DNA of 39,905 nt from positions 14,273 to 54,177 of the forward strand of contig NW_003127385.1 in the NCBI RefSeq assembly GCF_000003605.2. Direction: 5' to 3'. Source of the stretch: Saccoglossus kowalevskii (Eukaryota > Hemichordata > Enteropneusta > Harrimaniidae). The translations under genes were made by a program, and so were the position numbers. Every line of letters starts with the position of its first letter. The stretch's first letter is position 1. Shown here in pieces: positions 35,440 to 39,905 of the stretch. The notes beneath the pieces are model-generated. The model did no database searches. It saw nothing but the letters and a program-made list of their open reading frames with translations, and had not been told where the DNA came from.

Positions 35440-38400
35440 TGCGCCGAGTGGTTGCAATTATACACGCTTTCACAGTCATGCCGTGACACTGAATCGGAAC
35501 ACGGTCAAATTGTTCGACACTTTCATTATAGACATTCATTCGACATCCGCTTTGAAATTACCATGTTTTATCATTAAAAAATACAAGTCAAAACGTGAAC
35601 ATAAATTAGTGGTCTAGTAATAATAATTTAACAAGGAGGATTTAATGCTTTCCATTGTGCACTGCAAGCTGTAATTCATGTTGCTCGCATTTGGAAATAA
35701 ACTACGTGTTTACCATTAAATGAGGTTTCTATAATTTTCGCTAAAACATGCACTCTTACCAAAACATGCGATTAATAGAATTGGAATCACCTCGAAGATT
35801 ATTGACACCAGACATTTATATACAGTGCATAGACGACACACTGTGTTCATCATGACATGTAATCGGGTTGACACGGTTGCGAGTAGTTTAACGTAATAAA
35901 CTAGCACATATACATAAATGTCTCGATTTTACGATGGAAATATGTCCATTTACAGCATTTTAGTAGGCTGAACATAATAGAGAAACGTCGATCTGGGACG
36001 TGGTAAATGTTGACTCCCTTTTAGCCTATGGTGTGTTATATATGTACATACACTAACGATATATATATAGGTATTTTTTACGTGACGACCAGAACGTATG
36101 TATTGAATGTCATATGCAGTGAGATTATTTTACGACAGATAAATGAACATGTACATAGTATAATGTATCAATACTGTGGCATCGAAGCATAGTGACAGTG
36201 ATGTCAATCACGTTTCCTGTCATCCGATTTATGTTGCCGTACCTGCATATTTTTAGTGAACGGACAAAAACAGGCGCAATTGCAAACAGTATTGCCTATT
36301 GTATTGTCTACAGTCTATTGATGGTGCTGTTCTGTGTCAGCAGCATTTCCCCCTGCAGCGGAGACGTCGGCCGAAGGCATTTTCCGCTGTGTTGACGTGC
36401 ATTTATGTGATGTCTAACACTGTGTCGGGAGTGGCGTTACATGTTATAGTCTATGTCATCACGTAGAATAAGTCACGCTGAAAAGTGTAAGATTTTGCCG
36501 ACTCCAGTAGTATTACAATCTCGTACTCTGAATAAGTTATTACAGACACAGCTACAGTGTTTTAAATTGGTCAATGTGGATAGATTTTTCAGCCGATTCC
36601 ATCACACAAGATCGGTTCTTGAATTATGCTTAATCAACCACCCTCTTCAGCTGAACATATTGTTGCTGCTCTTCGTATTAACGATTTTATCGATTACATT
36701 TGGCTTACAGTTTTGGGGTATATAATTTAGTTCTCGTGATTGTCAATTTTAAACTTCAGTTGCACTATTATATTAAAATAATATTGCTGATTAAAAATAA
36801 TAAATGTGACGGAGAATTGAAATAAAACCCCAATTATTACCAAGTAACGTGCACTGAAAATGCAGTTCATAGTAGTGACGCGGCACCTGTAGATTGAGTA
36901 AATATTTTGTATGCGTGCGTTTCTGCATATTATAAGCGCGCCACCTGCGACCAAAATCTAACAAAGCACCCCAAATGTTTTCGTTGAATATCCGCTTATA
37001 GGGGAATGTTAAGGAATATTCTCGATCCTTTTTTTTTTAAAATGTGAAGATACGATAATTTTTTTCAACTTTGGATAAATATTAAAATAAATAATAAAAG
37101 AACATACTACCCATGAAACAAAAAAATGAAATAATGCTAACTTGAACCTAACGAAATAAGAAACAAGTGATATCAAATACCGCCATGCCCAGGGACCCCG
37201 AGTATACTTATCACCTAATCAAGATCTCAGTCTTATGCGGGATTGAGATTCGTGCGTGAAACTTTCCGAGCCGATCAGCTGTTGTTTATGCCGATGGGCT
37301 TGGTCGGGTTTCTGTGACAAATCGAAAAACCCAGATAAAGTCGAAGAAAGCCCATCAAGGGAAAAACGTATCAGTGATCATGAAACTATAAACCTGAAAA
37401 AATATGTGTGATACACAATTCTTATAATTTATTGACAATAATAAAGAATACTGTTCATAGTTTTCTTCAGCACATCGCAGCGAAGCTGTGAAAAACAAGA
37501 GTTAACGTGGCATGGTGTTCGTAACTGATCGGAAGTGCACATAGATTTTCTAGAAATCGTCGGTGCACAGCTTAAGTGCGCCATACGCAAATGGTGTGCA
37601 TTTCAATAAACATTTCCTGTGTACGGTGTTTTTTCATGTTTTTATTTCTCGATTGATATCCCTTTGGATCCTATCCATTTTGGTGAGTTTTTCATGATTC
37701 AAATATTGTGTATACTACATGTTCGACCCATTAAATTTAATGAAATTTTCGTATTTGCCCTACAGGGATAGAAAACAAAATTATTTGTATTAAAGAAATA
37801 ATTTGAGGGTAGCGTTTTAAGTCATGGGTTATTTCAAACTCAATTTGTGTTTTGTTTCCGCATCAAAGGGGTTGTTTTCGTTTTGTTATTAGTAAAATGC
37901 CATAAATGGAGACTCTAAGGATTTTTCTGACTACCACTGAGGCCACTTTTGCTCTTACCTACCGTGCCTTCTTTCTCGTGGGTTTCAGGCAACACATTAA
38001 CTCGGCTTATCAATTTGCATTTTAATTAATCAAATTTTCATATTTTACCATTGTATTGCAATATTTATACCAATATAAATTACACTTAATCTGAGCAGGG
38101 TGATTACTTAGGCAATGGCTGCCGGGCCAGCTTTTTCTTTTCGTTTTATCTAATAAAAAATTCAGCAATGGCTTATGTAGGAGGTTGACAAGTTCCACAT
38201 GATATTCTTTCATTGATGGTTTGTTATTTGATGTTGACTAAAATACCCCGTAATACTTCACATCAAAACAATATTTATTGATGCGCATTGTTACCATATG
38301 TCAATTATCGATATTTCAGTACTCTGATTCAAATTTGTTGATAGTCTCCATTGTGATTGGTTGAGAGCGTGAGTTCCCTCGTTTTGTGTATCAGACTAGT

Positions 38401-39662
38401 AATGTTTTTCAAGCTTTAAGCGAAACCTATTATTTTCTGTCAAATAAGACCTGTTCGAGATATGTTGGGTGCTCGGATTAGAGTTGGAACTCACTCAATC
38501 GTGTTGACCTTCAAACTCTCGCTGACGTATCATTGACGAATCACAAGCGAGGAAAATACATCTCTCTCATTATTTTGCATAATCCATAGTATATTTGGAA
38601 TCACGGACTGAGACAGTTGTCGTAGAAGTTGGACTAATTCAGAATTGTTTGAGGATCCTGCATTTCCTTAATATGCAAAATAAAATGTGAATGTGTTGAG
38701 TTTCCATAAGCCCAGCCACAGACATTTTTTCCCGACTTATTGGTGTTTTGTCCCAACTCACTGTCACGGTGCTGTTCAGCGTTTCAAGTTATTTGAATGA
38801 TGCTAAATAGATTCGGTCATAATACGTCTCTGAGAAGGGGAATAACAGAAGAAGTGCGCGTCCTGTCGCGGAGATCTTCATTCGCTATCTAAAACAGTCG
38901 CTCATGCATCACCTATCAACAAAATTAATACCGAGGAAAGAAAACTTCAATTTGATGCTAAGGTCTAAGACGCCTTAATGCGGCTGTTTGGAAATTACAA
39001 ATGTACGTTTTCCATGAGTCGAATTAATTGGTTTTAATTTTTAATTATCTCCTACTCCCAGGTGGGACGGACTATATGTGTTTTTACCAGTGTTACGGGC
39101 GATTTTATTACACAGATAGGTGAGGTAAGTTCGTGAGAAGTTGAACATACACAATCTCATAGCGATGCAGCATCAATATTAACATGTTGAAATGTGACGC
39201 TATATGTGATATGTACTGACGTCTGTTAAAGGACAAATCCCGGTAAAAAACAAGAAAAAAGTGAATATTTTAAAAAGTAAGTAAAACTGAGATATTATTA
39301 TTATGATGATATTTATAATTAATATGGTCACTTTAAAAAAAAAAACGAATATGATAGTTTGACAAAATAAAAATACGTATCCGTTAATTAGCCAATAATT
39401 AAAAATCTTAGGTTATAACAAAATTTATGTAAAAAAAAATTCTGTATCAACCTCCGTATCACCTACTCGAGAAATCTTACCCATGTAAAATGGAATGTTC
39501 CGGAATCCATGGTTTTCTTTTACATCTATTGAATGTTAAACTTTGGCTGGATATTAAAAAGGTTGCGATAGCAAGGTATGGTCTATACTCGCATTCAAAC
39601 AATTATATTGCATTCCCTATTGGTCGCAGCATGCTCGTCCGAGAATAAAGTATTGTAGATTT
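35440..39662. other. Non-coding; no gene recognised (upstream of LMO)
   Basis: Open frames are short and unrelated to any family I know, for example 36192-36395 plus, 36453-36725 plus and 36727-36954 minus. No repeat family is identifiable by eye. It may include LMO upstream regulatory DNA or further 5' untranslated exons, which could not be seen without transcripts. Confidence 0.5.
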
Positions 39663-39899
39663 TTAAAAGATCTCAATTAAAATGAGTAGAAATTGAGAAT
39701 AAAATTTGAAAGCTCTCGGAGCGTACAGCTGGATAACATTCACAAACATGGTTCTCTTCGTGGAAGTAATCAGCCCCGGCAACTCGCTAACCAATACAAT
39801 AGAAATATCATGCTCCTTGAACGATTCTAGAATCATTGGAATTGACTGAATACTTTTTATACTTTTGGCACGAAGACAGTGAAGCAATGAGATGATCAT
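39663..39899 (-). pseudogene. Possible LINE endonuclease fragment (weak)
   Basis: A 78-codon frame contains MFVNVIQLYAPRAF after a stretch that ends in VSELPGLITSTKRT. The Val-Ile-Gln-Leu-Tyr-Ala-Pro phrase resembles the conserved Ile-x-x-Tyr-Ala-Pro strand of LINE apurinic-like endonuclease domains. Nothing else in the frame is diagnostic and it runs to the window edge. It may equally be meaningless. Confidence 0.2.
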
Positions 39900-39905
39900 A
39901 TGTCA

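Noticed and set aside
1-39905. tRNA, rRNA or CRISPR features
   Set aside because: I found no convincing tRNA arm and box pattern, no rRNA-like segment, and no regularly spaced short repeats with unique spacers.

Overview
The window is AT-rich, intron-containing metazoan DNA. It holds one recognisable host gene, on the minus strand, and several transposable-element remnants. There are no operons, bacterial-type gene packing, CRISPR arrays, rRNA or convincing tRNA. The LIM-only (LMO) protein shares features, as recalled, with both Drosophila Beadex/dLMO and vertebrate LMO1/LMO3. Together with Penelope-like, non-LTR and Harbinger-like debris this suggests an invertebrate, perhaps a lophotrochozoan such as a mollusc. 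The species cannot be named from sequence alone.

Layout. 1-2.75 kb is a nest of dead retroelements on the minus strand: two partial copies of the same Penelope-like element (PLE) flank the 3' end of a non-LTR retrotransposon (LINE). The LINE remnant carries two tiny related palindromes of 28 and 31 bp, each bounded by its own perfect 7-bp direct repeat. 2.75-11.9 kb has no gene I can support. About 11.9-15.5 kb is framed by inverted arrays of a ~170-bp repeat, resembling a foldback-type element. 15.5-19.6 kb is non-coding with one tandem duplication. 19.65-20.2 kb is a short Harbinger-like element with terminal inverted repeats and a transposase remnant. 20.2-24.7 kb is non-coding.

25.3-35.25 kb (minus strand) is the LMO gene. 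Four coding exons (35247-35196, 30413-30203, 26445-26320, 25493-25289) join in frame into a 197-residue protein with two complete LIM domains. A candidate 18-nt frame-preserving microexon (30483-30466) lies only 52 nt upstream of exon 2. Exons 2-4 are very secure; exon 1 rests on a consensus donor and matching splice phase. 35.4-39.9 kb shows no further convincing gene.

Most open frames in the window are short and show no family resemblance. The gene product is expected to be a nuclear transcriptional cofactor; the non-coding DNA around it may hold its cis-regulatory elements, but that is inference.
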